Below are positions 1 through 5,782 of a stretch of 5,782 nucleotides of DNA, piece by piece (the stretch's first letter is position 1; the number at the start of each line of letters is the position of its first letter). The notes beneath the pieces are model-generated. The model did not search any database, was not told the DNA's origin, and saw only the letters and a program-made list of their open reading frames with translations. The stretch is from Planctomycetota bacterium. GTDB taxonomy: Bacteria; Planctomycetota; Phycisphaerae; Tepidisphaerales; Tepidisphaeraceae. Where the stretch lies: positions 1 to 5,782 of the forward strand of contig JAKORQ010000264.1 of assembly GCA_029777755.1 (NCBI GenBank), written 5' to 3'. A program made the translations under genes and the position numbers.

Positions 1-4
1 CTGT

Positions 5-709
5 ATGCGACAGGTGAGAGGATTTACGCTTGTCGAACTGCTGGTGGTGATCGGCATCATATCGGTGCTGATATCGATGCTCCTGCCGGCGCTTGGTCGC
101 GTGCGTGAAGCGGCGATGGCGGTCAACTGCCAGAGCAACATGCGGCAGCTCTACATGGGATTCCAGTTTTATACACAGGAGTACAACGACCTGATGCCGC
201 CGGCCAACGTCCGGCGCACGGATGTGCTCACCAATCCCAATGGCTCCGCGAAGGAGGGATATTTCCCCTGGTACTCGAAGCTGTACATAGGCCAGTACCT
301 TAACAACCGCAGCTACTCCACCACCGCGCAGCAGGATGTCTCCGGCTTGCCGGCTGGCGCGCCCACGGCGGATGTGTTTTATTGCCCGTCGCGCCTGCCC
401 TGGAGGGGATCATCGGGGCAGGATATCGGCATCGGGTACAACAACTACCCGGCCAACGCGTTCTTCAAGAGCCATGGCGGCCCGGTGAAGTTTTCGCGCT
501 TCAAGAACCCCTCGAGCGTCATTGTGCTGGTGGATGTCTTCTCCGGTTTCCTCTGGGATGACGGCGTCAATCAGCTCGATCGCAACAACCGCGTGACGCA
601 TCGGCACAACAAGTCGGCCAACATCCTCTTTGCGGATGGCCACTGCGACACGACACGCAACTTCTGGGGCGAGTGGAACGCCAAGCTGTTCACCCACAAA
701 GCCAAGTAG
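5..709 (+). CDS. Prepilin-type pseudopilin with C-terminal H-X9-DG motif
   Basis: This is a 234-residue type IV pilin/type II secretion-like pseudopilin of the kind abundant in Planctomycetota. The N-terminus has a short basic leader (MRQVRG), then F-T-L-V-E, so prepilin peptidase would cut between G6 and F7 and methylate F7. E11 is the conserved Glu+5. A hydrophobic helix follows (about residues 8-30), which anchors the protein in the inner membrane before assembly. The segment with C42, N45, R47, Q48 and L49 fits the usual C-x-x-N-x-R-Q-L pattern after the helix. Downstream are a VFYCPSR segment (C127) and H201 followed by nine residues and D211-G212, the H-X9-DG signature. The ATG at 5 gives a typical leader, but only four bases lie upstream, so no ribosome site can be judged and a start outside the window is possible. 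The hydrolase gene begins 24 bases after the stop, which suggests cotranscription. Family assignment is firm; the exact role (secretion, adhesion or surface structure) is unknown. Confidence 0.92.
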   Translation: MRQVRGFTLVELLVVIGIISVLISMLLPALGRVREAAMAVNCQSNMRQLYMGFQFYTQEYNDLMPPANVRRTDVLTNPNGSAKEGYFPWYSKLYIGQYLNNRSYSTTAQQDVSGLPAGAPTADVFYCPSRLPWRGSSGQDIGIGYNNYPANAFFKSHGGPVKFSRFKNPSSVIVLVDVFSGFLWDDGVNQLDRNNRVTHRHNKSANILFADGHCDTTRNFWGEWNAKLFTHKAK

Positions 710-723
710 CTTCGTGTCCTTCC

Positions 724-728
724 GAGGA
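724..728 (+). promoter_or_regulatory. Shine-Dalgarno site of the glycoside hydrolase gene
   Basis: GAGGA lies five bases before the ATG at 734, a normal ribosome-binding spacing. It supports that start, which also places a signal peptide at the very N-terminus. The site lies in the 24-base gap after the pseudopilin stop, leaving little room for a separate promoter. Confidence 0.7.
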
Positions 729-733
729 AATCG

Positions 734-3340
734 ATGGTCAGGTCATTCGTCTGCGTTCTGGCATCTATCGTGTGCCTGGTCTCGCCGGTAGCGGCGCAGC
801 AGGACTCACCGGCGCGTGAGGTGATAAAGCTGGACAGCAGCTTCAATCTCTCTGCCCGGGTGCGCGAGCAGGGGGCCGTCGCCTCGATAGCTGAGCGTGA
901 CGGCCGACTCATGCTCCGCATGGATGTCGTCCCCGGCAGCGACAAATGGCCGGGGATCTACATTACCCCCGAAAGTGGCAAGTGGGACCTGACCGGCTGC
1001 AACCGCGTTGAGTTCATGGTCACCAACACCGGCGATGTGCCGGTGCGGGTGGGCTGCCGCGTGGATGACGATCCAAAGGCCGACGGCAACAGGCACTGCA
1101 ACACCACCAACGCTTCCCTCAAGGCCGGCGAGACGAAGACCATCCGCGTCATCTTCGGCCAGTCGTACGGCACGACCGGATGGAACTTGAATCCTGCCAA
1201 CATCGTCGGCCTGATGGTTTTCATGGACAAGCCATCGGCAAACGCCCAGGTGACTATCCACGGCATACAGGCGCTGGGGGGCGATCTGCCCGGGCAGATC
1301 CGCATCACGGCCGGCGAGGACTGGATGCCGATCGAGCACCACCTGCTGGTGGAAAAAGGCTCGGTGCTGGATTTTTCTTTCCTGCTCGATGCCCCTGCCG
1401 GCAAGCATGGCGAAGTGGTAGTTCGTGACGGACACCTGGAGTTCAAGAACCAGCCCGGCAAACGCATCCGCTTCTACGGGACCAATGTGGTCTACGGCGC
1501 GAATTTCCCCAGCAAGGCGCAGGCAGAGGCGATGGCCGAGCAGCTTGCCCGCATCGGCTACAACTCGCTGCGCTTTCACCATTTCGACCAGATTATCCTG
1601 GACAGGAATGCGGGGAACTCCGTTACTTTTGACCCGGCCAAGCTGGACCTGCTCGACTACTTCTTCGCCGAGTGCAAGAAGCGCGGCATCTATATCACCA
1701 TCGACCTGTACGCCACCCGCGAGACCGTCCCCGGCGAGATCCCGGAAATTCCCGGCAAGCTGACCATGCAGGCCTACAAGGGCGCGGTGCAGGTGCTGGA
1801 CTCGGCCCGCAGGAACTGGGAGCAGTTCACCGCCAACCTGCTTAACCATGTAAACCCATACACCGGGCTGGCATGGAAGGATGACCCGGCGCTGTACCTG
1901 GTCTGCCTGCTCAACGAGGGCAACCTGTATCTCACCTGGAACACCAGGCCGGAACTGAAGGCGGCCGTGCAGGAGAAGTTTGAGAAGTGGCTGGCGGATC
2001 AGCCCACGCAGCCGGCCGACGAGCAGCAGCGCTCCATCGCCTTCAACCACTTCCTCACCGGGATGCAGCGCGAGTGGTTTGCCCATGGGACGAAGTTCGT
2101 GCGCGACCTGGGCTACAAGTCGCTGATCACCGATGCCAACTACATCTCGATGCGCTCGCACGCGATCATGCGCGATGACCTGGATGTGGTGGATATCCAC
2201 GGGTATTACGCGGCCGGCTCCTACATGGGCGCATGGGGAAACTCGCCGCTGAAGGTCAGTCCGCAGGATCAGGTTCGCGCTGGGGCAGACATGCCGCTGA
2301 AGGCGATCGTCGGCCGACTGTTTGGCAAGCCGTTCCTGATGACGGAAATGAACACGAGCTACCCGAACGAGTATCGCGCTTCATCGGGTGCGATCTTCGG
2401 CGGGTATGGCGCGTTCCATGATCTCGATGGCCTGTATCGCTTCGACTACATCGGCACGCCCCAGGATGAACCGCGCAAGATCATCTGGCTCAGCACCGCC
2501 AACGACCCGGTGCAGGTCCTCGGCGAGCGGATCGGCATCGCCATGTTCACCCGCGGCGATCTGCAGCCTGCCCCGGTAAAGGTGCCGTACCTCGTGACCG
2601 AGGAGTACCTGGACAACCCCAAGGCTCTGGACTGGAGCCACTGGTATCCCGACCCGTACTCCTTCACCGGCATACATTCGCAGATCGGCACCATCGTCCT
2701 GCGCAAGGGCCAGGCGCTGGATACGCCTTTCAAGTTTGCCGTGACCACCGAGAAGGTTGATGATAGCCGGCTCAATGGCGTGAAGCTGGTGACGCCGGAA
2801 CAGGGCGCCAACGCAAGCAAGCTGCGCGAGTTGGGGCTGCTGTCGCCGGAAGAAACCTCGGCGGCGAGGCAGCTCAAACTCGATCGCCGCAGCGGCAACA
2901 TGACCATCATCACCGACCGCAGCGAGTGCCTGGTGATCGGCAGCGATCAGACAAAGCTGGGTGGCAGACTACTGCGCGTCAGCGATGCGGACATGCACGC
3001 CACCATCGGCATCCTGGCGGTGGACGATCAGCCGCTGGCCAGCAGCCGGCGCATGCTCATCCTGCACATGACCAATGTGGCCAACTCCAACATGGTCTAT
3101 CGCGACCAGACCAGGCAGATCATCGAGAAGATCGGCGACCTGCCGCTGCTGGTGAGGAAAGGGTCGGCTCGCCTGACCCTGCCGGCCGACTGGAGCAACG
3201 CGAAGCTCTACGCGGTTGACCTGGGCGGCAAGCGAGTGGCCGAGGTGCCGCTGCAGCGCGATCCCGATGGCGTGTCGTTCATCGCCCAGACACATCGCGA
3301 CACCGGGCCGTGCATGGTCTACGAACTGGTTCGGGAGTAA
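734..3340 (+). CDS. Secreted glycoside hydrolase-like protein, clan A (GH5-like) fold
   Basis: This 868-residue exported protein probably hydrolyses a polysaccharide or oligosaccharide. Residues 1-21 form a Sec signal peptide: a short basic start, a hydrophobic core, and V19-A20-A21 before the likely cut at Q22. Residues about 30-182 look like a beta-sandwich carbohydrate-binding-type domain (for example WDLTGCNRVEFMVTN), resembling modules found beside agarase and cellulase-type barrels. Residues about 225-600 resemble a (beta/alpha)8 barrel: RIRFYGTNVVYG opens it, SLRFHHFD (279-285) follows, then YITIDLY. CLLNEGN carries the putative acid/base E395 after N394, DIHGYY contains H489, and FLMTEMN carries the putative nucleophile E538. 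The N-E pair on strand 4 and Glu on strand 7 are the clan GH-A pattern. The C-terminal 250 or so residues look beta-rich and accessory. The start is supported by a Shine-Dalgarno site and the signal peptide. The length greatly exceeds a single GH5 catalytic domain. The CAZy family and substrate cannot be read from the sequence, and the protein may belong to an unclassified GH5-like group. Confidence 0.85.
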   Translation: MVRSFVCVLASIVCLVSPVAAQQDSPAREVIKLDSSFNLSARVREQGAVASIAERDGRLMLRMDVVPGSDKWPGIYITPESGKWDLTGCNRVEFMVTNTGDVPVRVGCRVDDDPKADGNRHCNTTNASLKAGETKTIRVIFGQSYGTTGWNLNPANIVGLMVFMDKPSANAQVTIHGIQALGGDLPGQIRITAGEDWMPIEHHLLVEKGSVLDFSFLLDAPAGKHGEVVVRDGHLEFKNQPGKRIRFYGTNVVYGANFPSKAQAEAMAEQLARIGYNSLRFHHFDQIILDRNAGNSVTFDPAKLDLLDYFFAECKKRGIYITIDLYATRETVPGEIPEIPGKLTMQAYKGAVQVLDSARRNWEQFTANLLNHVNPYTGLAWKDDPALYLVCLLNEGNLYLTWNTRPELKAAVQEKFEKWLADQPTQPADEQQRSIAFNHFLTGMQREWFAHGTKFVRDLGYKSLITDANYISMRSHAIMRDDLDVVDIHGYYAAGSYMGAWGNSPLKVSPQDQVRAGADMPLKAIVGRLFGKPFLMTEMNTSYPNEYRASSGAIFGGYGAFHDLDGLYRFDYIGTPQDEPRKIIWLSTANDPVQVLGERIGIAMFTRGDLQPAPVKVPYLVTEEYLDNPKALDWSHWYPDPYSFTGIHSQIGTIVLRKGQALDTPFKFAVTTEKVDDSRLNGVKLVTPEQGANASKLRELGLLSPEETSAARQLKLDRRSGNMTIITDRSECLVIGSDQTKLGGRLLRVSDADMHATIGILAVDDQPLASSRRMLILHMTNVANSNMVYRDQTRQIIEKIGDLPLLVRKGSARLTLPADWSNAKLYAVDLGGKRVAEVPLQRDPDGVSFIAQTHRDTGPCMVYELVRE

Positions 3341-3538
3341 GCCAACACCCACGAAGTATGCGCCTTGAGGACAAGCCGTTCCACTTGGAAAAACTCGTCG
3401 TCATCCGTCGTTACGTCGTTGCGTCGTGGCGAAGCCTGATACTCACAAACCGTCACGGGGAAACATTGCATGCTCCTCTGTGACTCAGCGGTTCAATATC
3501 CGGTTGCAAAACGATGCTCCTGTGATTCTCATGTCAGT
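3341..3538. other. Intergenic region between hydrolase and ROK kinase genes
   Basis: No gene of recognisable family is visible in these 198 bases. The region holds a short perfect inverted repeat, TTCCACTTGGAA, at 3379-3390, and a cluster of CGTCGT repeats at 3396-3427. It also holds a GGGGAAA segment (3457-3463) ahead of an alternative upstream ATG at 3470. I found no convincing -35/-10 pair: GATACT at 3438-3443 resembles a -10 box but has no well-spaced partner. The gap is large enough to hold a promoter for the kinase, so that gene may not be cotranscribed with the hydrolase. Confidence 0.6.
3396..3427 (+). repeat. Four closely spaced CGTCGT direct repeats
   Basis: CGTCGT occurs at 3396-3401, 3406-3411, 3414-3419 and 3422-3427, with start-to-start spacings of 10, 8 and 8 bases. 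The last two whole copies form a near-tandem 8-base unit. The cluster lies in non-coding sequence, 112-143 bases before the preferred kinase start. It could be a regulator-binding array or simple slippage-derived sequence; nothing seen here decides between them. Confidence 0.5.
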
Positions 3539-4411
3539 ATGATTTGCGCCATTGGCATCGATGTGGGTGGAACGGGGATTGCCCTTGCGCTTGTCACCTC
3601 GGCCGGGGCGATATTGGATCGACGTGAGTTTCCCACCGGCGATTACGACGGCAGCATCGCGCAGGCCATCGCTGCCTGTCGGGAGCTTGGCGCGGTTCAT
3701 CCCGTGGCCGGGGTGGGGCTGTGCTGTCCCGGGCCGATGAATCTCCAGACTGGCGAGATACTCAATCCGTTCACCATGAGCTGGCAGGGGCGCAACCCGG
3801 TTAAGGATCTGCGCGATGCCCTTGGTTTGCCGGTGTACCTTGAAAATGACGCCGATGCCGCGCTGCTGGGGGAGATTCGCTTCGGGGCGGCGCGAGGATA
3901 CGACAGCGCGGTGATGGTGACTTTCGGCACGGGCGTGGGCGGCGCGGTATATGCCCACGGGCGGCTGTTGCGCGGGGAGAAGAAGGAGTACCCGGAGATT
4001 GGCCATATGCCGGTGCTGCCGGATGACCTGGAATGCTACTGCGGTGTGCGGGGGTGCCTGGAGATTGTGGCATCGGGTACGGCACTGCTGAAGCTGGTTG
4101 AGCTGTTAGATCTCTCCAGCATCGATGAGCTGTTTGTTGAGTCGGATAAGACGCGCAAGTTCCATCGGCGACTGCAGAACCTGATGTCCGGCACGGCCGC
4201 CATCCTGGTGCGCTGCTATGCCCCGGGGATCATCCTGCTGGGCGGCGGCGTGATCGATCACCAGTACGAGGCCTATGCCCGGCCAATGCGCCAGCAGATC
4301 GCAAAGATGCCCATGCTCCCGCCTGGCGGGACGACCATCGCCAGGGCACAATTGGGCAATGACGCCGGCCTGATCGGCGCGGCATCACTGGTATTCTCGC
4401 CTGTGGCCTGA
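3539..4411 (+). CDS. ROK-family sugar kinase (glucokinase-like)
   Basis: This 290-residue cytoplasmic kinase would transfer phosphate from ATP (or another donor) to a hexose or amino sugar. In order, it shows the phosphate-binding motif IGIDVGGT (residues 5-12), the GLCCPGPMN segment (about 60-68), and the sugar-binding/catalytic ENDADAA (102-108) with D104 the expected base. These are followed by the second phosphate loop FGTGVGG (129-135), then E153 and H156 in EIGH, C-Y-C-G-V-R-G-C-L-E (166-175) and the LLGGG adenosine-side loop (233-237). H156, C166, C168 and C173 make up the structural zinc site of ROK proteins. The length is normal, and there is no N-terminal helix-turn-helix, so this is a kinase and not a ROK repressor. 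I chose ATG 3539 because it places DVGGT as in family members; ATG 3470 would add 23 unconserved residues, although it has a better purine-rich stretch upstream. The substrate (glucose, mannose, allose, N-acetyl sugar) cannot be assigned. Its position after a secreted hydrolase fits a role in using released sugar. Confidence 0.92.
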   Translation: MICAIGIDVGGTGIALALVTSAGAILDRREFPTGDYDGSIAQAIAACRELGAVHPVAGVGLCCPGPMNLQTGEILNPFTMSWQGRNPVKDLRDALGLPVYLENDADAALLGEIRFGAARGYDSAVMVTFGTGVGGAVYAHGRLLRGEKKEYPEIGHMPVLPDDLECYCGVRGCLEIVASGTALLKLVELLDLSSIDELFVESDKTRKFHRRLQNLMSGTAAILVRCYAPGIILLGGGVIDHQYEAYARPMRQQIAKMPMLPPGGTTIARAQLGNDAGLIGAASLVFSPVA

Positions 4412-4488
4412 TGATCGGGAGCACCGAGGCTCCGAAAGCGTATCTTCGTCGAGAATATCCTTAGCTCCCGGAGTTCCGGCGAACTGCT
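4412..4488. other. Gap between convergent genes with short inverted repeats
   Basis: These 77 bases separate the 3' ends of the kinase and cytochrome genes, where transcription from both sides should stop. GGAGC (4418-4422) pairs with GCTCC (4429-4433) across a six-base loop, and CCGGA (4468-4472) faces TCCGG (4475-4479) across two bases. GGGAGC at 4417-4422 could instead pair with GCTCCC at 4464-4469. None is followed by a T-run on either strand, so a classic Rho-independent terminator is not supported. A weak bidirectional hairpin is possible. Confidence 0.4.
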
Positions 4489-5782
4489 TCACTTCCTTGC
4501 CTCACTGGCGGCCTTGTACTGCTGTGCTGCTGCCGGCCAGTTCTGGTCGTGCTCGTAGATTCTTCCAAGCAGCATGTGGGCCTCGGCCACTCCGGGGTTT
4601 TCCTTCACGAATTGCTCCAGCAGCGGCCGGGCCTGGTACCAGCGTTCCATCGAGATCCACGCCCGCGCACGGATCAGCGTCATCTCAATAGCGTGCGCGT
4701 CGTCCGCCTTCATGCGGTTGAGGATCTGCAGCGCATCATCCGGCCGATCCAGCATGGCCAGGGCCTTGGCGCGGATGAGCTGCACATCCGGTGTGCGGTC
4801 GGCGACTTCCTCTATGCAGGCCAGCGCCTCTTTCGCTTTCCCCTGCGAGATGAGCAGCCTGGCGGCGCGAATGTCACGCGCCTTCCGCGTCGCCGTGTCG
4901 GCCTCGGGCAGCGGGGCGGGCGACAGTTCGCTGGTCAGCTCATCAGGGGAGATCTGGCCGGCCGCCAGCCGCAGGTAAGCCCGCACGCGCGTCGCCAGCA
5001 GATCTCCATCGCCGGCCACACGGGCCATCTCCACGCCGGCCGCGTCCAGCAGCACCATCATCGGCCAGCCATGGGCATCGAGTGCATCTCCCGCCAGGTT
5101 GTCGGCATCGCTGATCACCGCCCAGTCGCCGGCAGCGGAAGCGATCTCCGCCGACTTCTTCTCAGCCAACTTGCCGCCAACGACCACCACAAATGCGGCA
5201 TTGCTCCTGACGCTTTCCGCGGTCATCCGCAGCTTCCCCAGGAGGCTGGCAGCCTCGGCGTCCTCAGAAGAGACAAGGACTATCGCCGTCGCGCCACCAA
5301 CTCCCGCCGGCACATTCACTTCGCGCCCGTTGATATCGTGCGTCGTCCAGGCGACTTTGCGCGTCTCCTGGTACAGCGCCCTGGGGATGCCCACCAGCGC
5401 CGGGCGGTCGGCCACTTCGCCATCCTCCGATGAGATGGGATTCTCGCGATCGTACGAATAATCCGCATGGCAGCCGGGCAGACATGTTCCGCCGGTCTCG
5501 GTGCGGGTGAAGCGCACTGGCAGTTCGCGCTTGCCGAAGGTGAACGTCTCGCGGATCAGCCGGTCGTTGCCAGCCGCGTGGCTGGCGTGGCAGGTTCGGC
5601 AGTTTTTATAGCGATTGCCGAAGTTGGCGTGCACATAGTGCAGGTTCTGCTCGCCGTTGCGGAAGCGGGTTGCCCTGGTGGTATTCGCCTGCTCGACCAG
5701 TTGCACATCATGGCAGGGGAAGCACAGAGCCACATTGTCCGGCGAAAACTGTTGGAAGAACTCGCGCATGTACGGCCGGGTA
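4489..5782 (-). CDS. Multihaem c-type cytochrome with thioredoxin-like and TPR regions, partial 5' end
   Basis: The gene reads leftward and is open to the right edge, so its N-terminus, presumably with an export signal and perhaps more haem sites, is missing. Numbering is from the in-frame ATG at 5769-5767, which is probably internal. Haem attachment motifs are CFPCH (16-20), CRTCH (57-61) and CLPGCH (96-101), the last with three residues between the cysteines. The spacing and the TRTETGGTC lead-in match doubled-CXXCH, cytochrome c3-like proteins; H44 and H47 are possible distal ligands. Residues about 150-271 look thioredoxin/TlpA-like: strand ATAIVLVSS, strand AFVVVVGG, then GWPMMVLLDAAG with a likely cis-Pro at P236. 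No cysteine is present there, so it cannot be a dithiol oxidoreductase. Residues about 297-426 form roughly four TPR-like helical hairpins, including KAKEALACIEE and AEAHMLLGRIYEHDQNWPAAAQQYKAA. The haem sites imply location outside the cytoplasm, with a role in electron transfer or complex assembly. The cytochrome call is firm, the TPR call good, and the thioredoxin-like call moderate. Confidence 0.88.
   Translation of the reverse strand, partial: TRPYMREFFQQFSPDNVALCFPCHDVQLVEQANTTRATRFRNGEQNLHYVHANFGNRYKNCRTCHASHAAGNDRLIRETFTFGKRELPVRFTRTETGGTCLPGCHADYSYDRENPISSEDGEVADRPALVGIPRALYQETRKVAWTTHDINGREVNVPAGVGGATAIVLVSSEDAEAASLLGKLRMTAESVRSNAAFVVVVGGKLAEKKSAEIASAAGDWAVISDADNLAGDALDAHGWPMMVLLDAAGVEMARVAGDGDLLATRVRAYLRLAAGQISPDELTSELSPAPLPEADTATRKARDIRAARLLISQGKAKEALACIEEVADRTPDVQLIRAKALAMLDRPDDALQILNRMKADDAHAIEMTLIRARAWISMERWYQARPLLEQFVKENPGVAEAHMLLGRIYEHDQNWPAAAQQYKAASEARK

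Noticed and set aside
571..945. A 124-codon minus-strand frame spanning the pseudopilin-hydrolase junction.
   Set aside because: It overlaps both real genes, has no recognisable domain, and would run against an evident operon.
806..2200. A 464-codon open frame on the minus strand opposite the hydrolase gene.
   Set aside because: It lies wholly inside the well-supported hydrolase gene, has no recognisable motif, and is the kind of antisense open frame that GC-rich codon usage produces.
3379..3390. The inverted repeat TTCCACTTGGAA, followed by a short A-run, as a terminator of the hydrolase gene.
   Set aside because: The stem is only four to five A/T-containing pairs and no T-run follows on the plus strand, so it does not meet the pattern of an intrinsic terminator.
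3470..3538. An upstream ATG that would extend the kinase by 23 residues.
   Set aside because: The added residues do not match the ROK N-terminus, which normally begins just before the I-G-I-D-x-G-G-T strand. I kept it only as an alternative because GGGGAAA lies upstream.
4418..4433. The hairpin GGAGC/GCTCC as a Rho-independent terminator.
   Set aside because: The stem has five pairs with a six-base loop, and neither strand has a T-run after it.
4549..5433. A 294-codon open frame on the plus strand opposite the cytochrome gene.
   Set aside because: Its translation is rich in Arg, His and Gln without domain character, and the opposite strand encodes clear TPR repeats over the same stretch.
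1..5782. CRISPR arrays, tRNA or rRNA genes, insertion sequences, integrases or phage genes.
   Set aside because: I saw no regularly spaced long repeats, no tRNA-like or rRNA-like sequence, and no transposase or integrase motif. The four genes account for nearly all of the window.

Overview
The window is GC-rich bacterial DNA with a gene set that points to Planctomycetota, possibly class Phycisphaerae. Related PVC or Lentisphaera-like bacteria are not excluded. The clues are a pseudopilin of the H-X9-DG type (a family greatly expanded in Planctomycetota), a large secreted clan-A-like glycoside hydrolase, and a multihaem c-type cytochrome fused to thioredoxin-like and TPR regions. No rRNA, tRNA or marker gene is present, so the taxonomic call is inference from gene families.

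Layout. Positions 5-709 (+) encode a prepilin-type protein with an N-terminal cleavage/methylation motif and a C-terminal H-X9-DG motif. After 24 bases that include a good Shine-Dalgarno site, 734-3340 (+) encodes an 868-residue exported glycoside hydrolase-like protein; the two genes look like one transcription unit. A 198-base gap (3341-3538) holds no convincing gene but has four closely spaced CGTCGT repeats. Positions 3539-4411 (+) encode a complete ROK-family sugar kinase with its zinc site. A 77-base gap separates this from a convergent gene on the minus strand (4489 to beyond 5782), the C-terminal part of a multihaem cytochrome with a redox-dead thioredoxin-like domain and a TPR tail. 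Its N-terminus lies outside the window.

How they may work together. The hydrolase is exported and probably attacks a glycan outside the cytoplasm. The pseudopilin may be part of a secretion or surface apparatus, though its link to the hydrolase rests on adjacency only. The ROK kinase would phosphorylate a released hexose or amino sugar inside the cell. The cytochrome gene faces the other way and is probably a separate unit concerned with electron transfer in the periplasm.

No mobile element, CRISPR array, integrase or phage gene is visible. The least ordinary elements are the cytochrome/thioredoxin-like/TPR fusion with its CX3CH haem site, and the pseudopilin-hydrolase pair. I see no clear evidence of a wholly new system.
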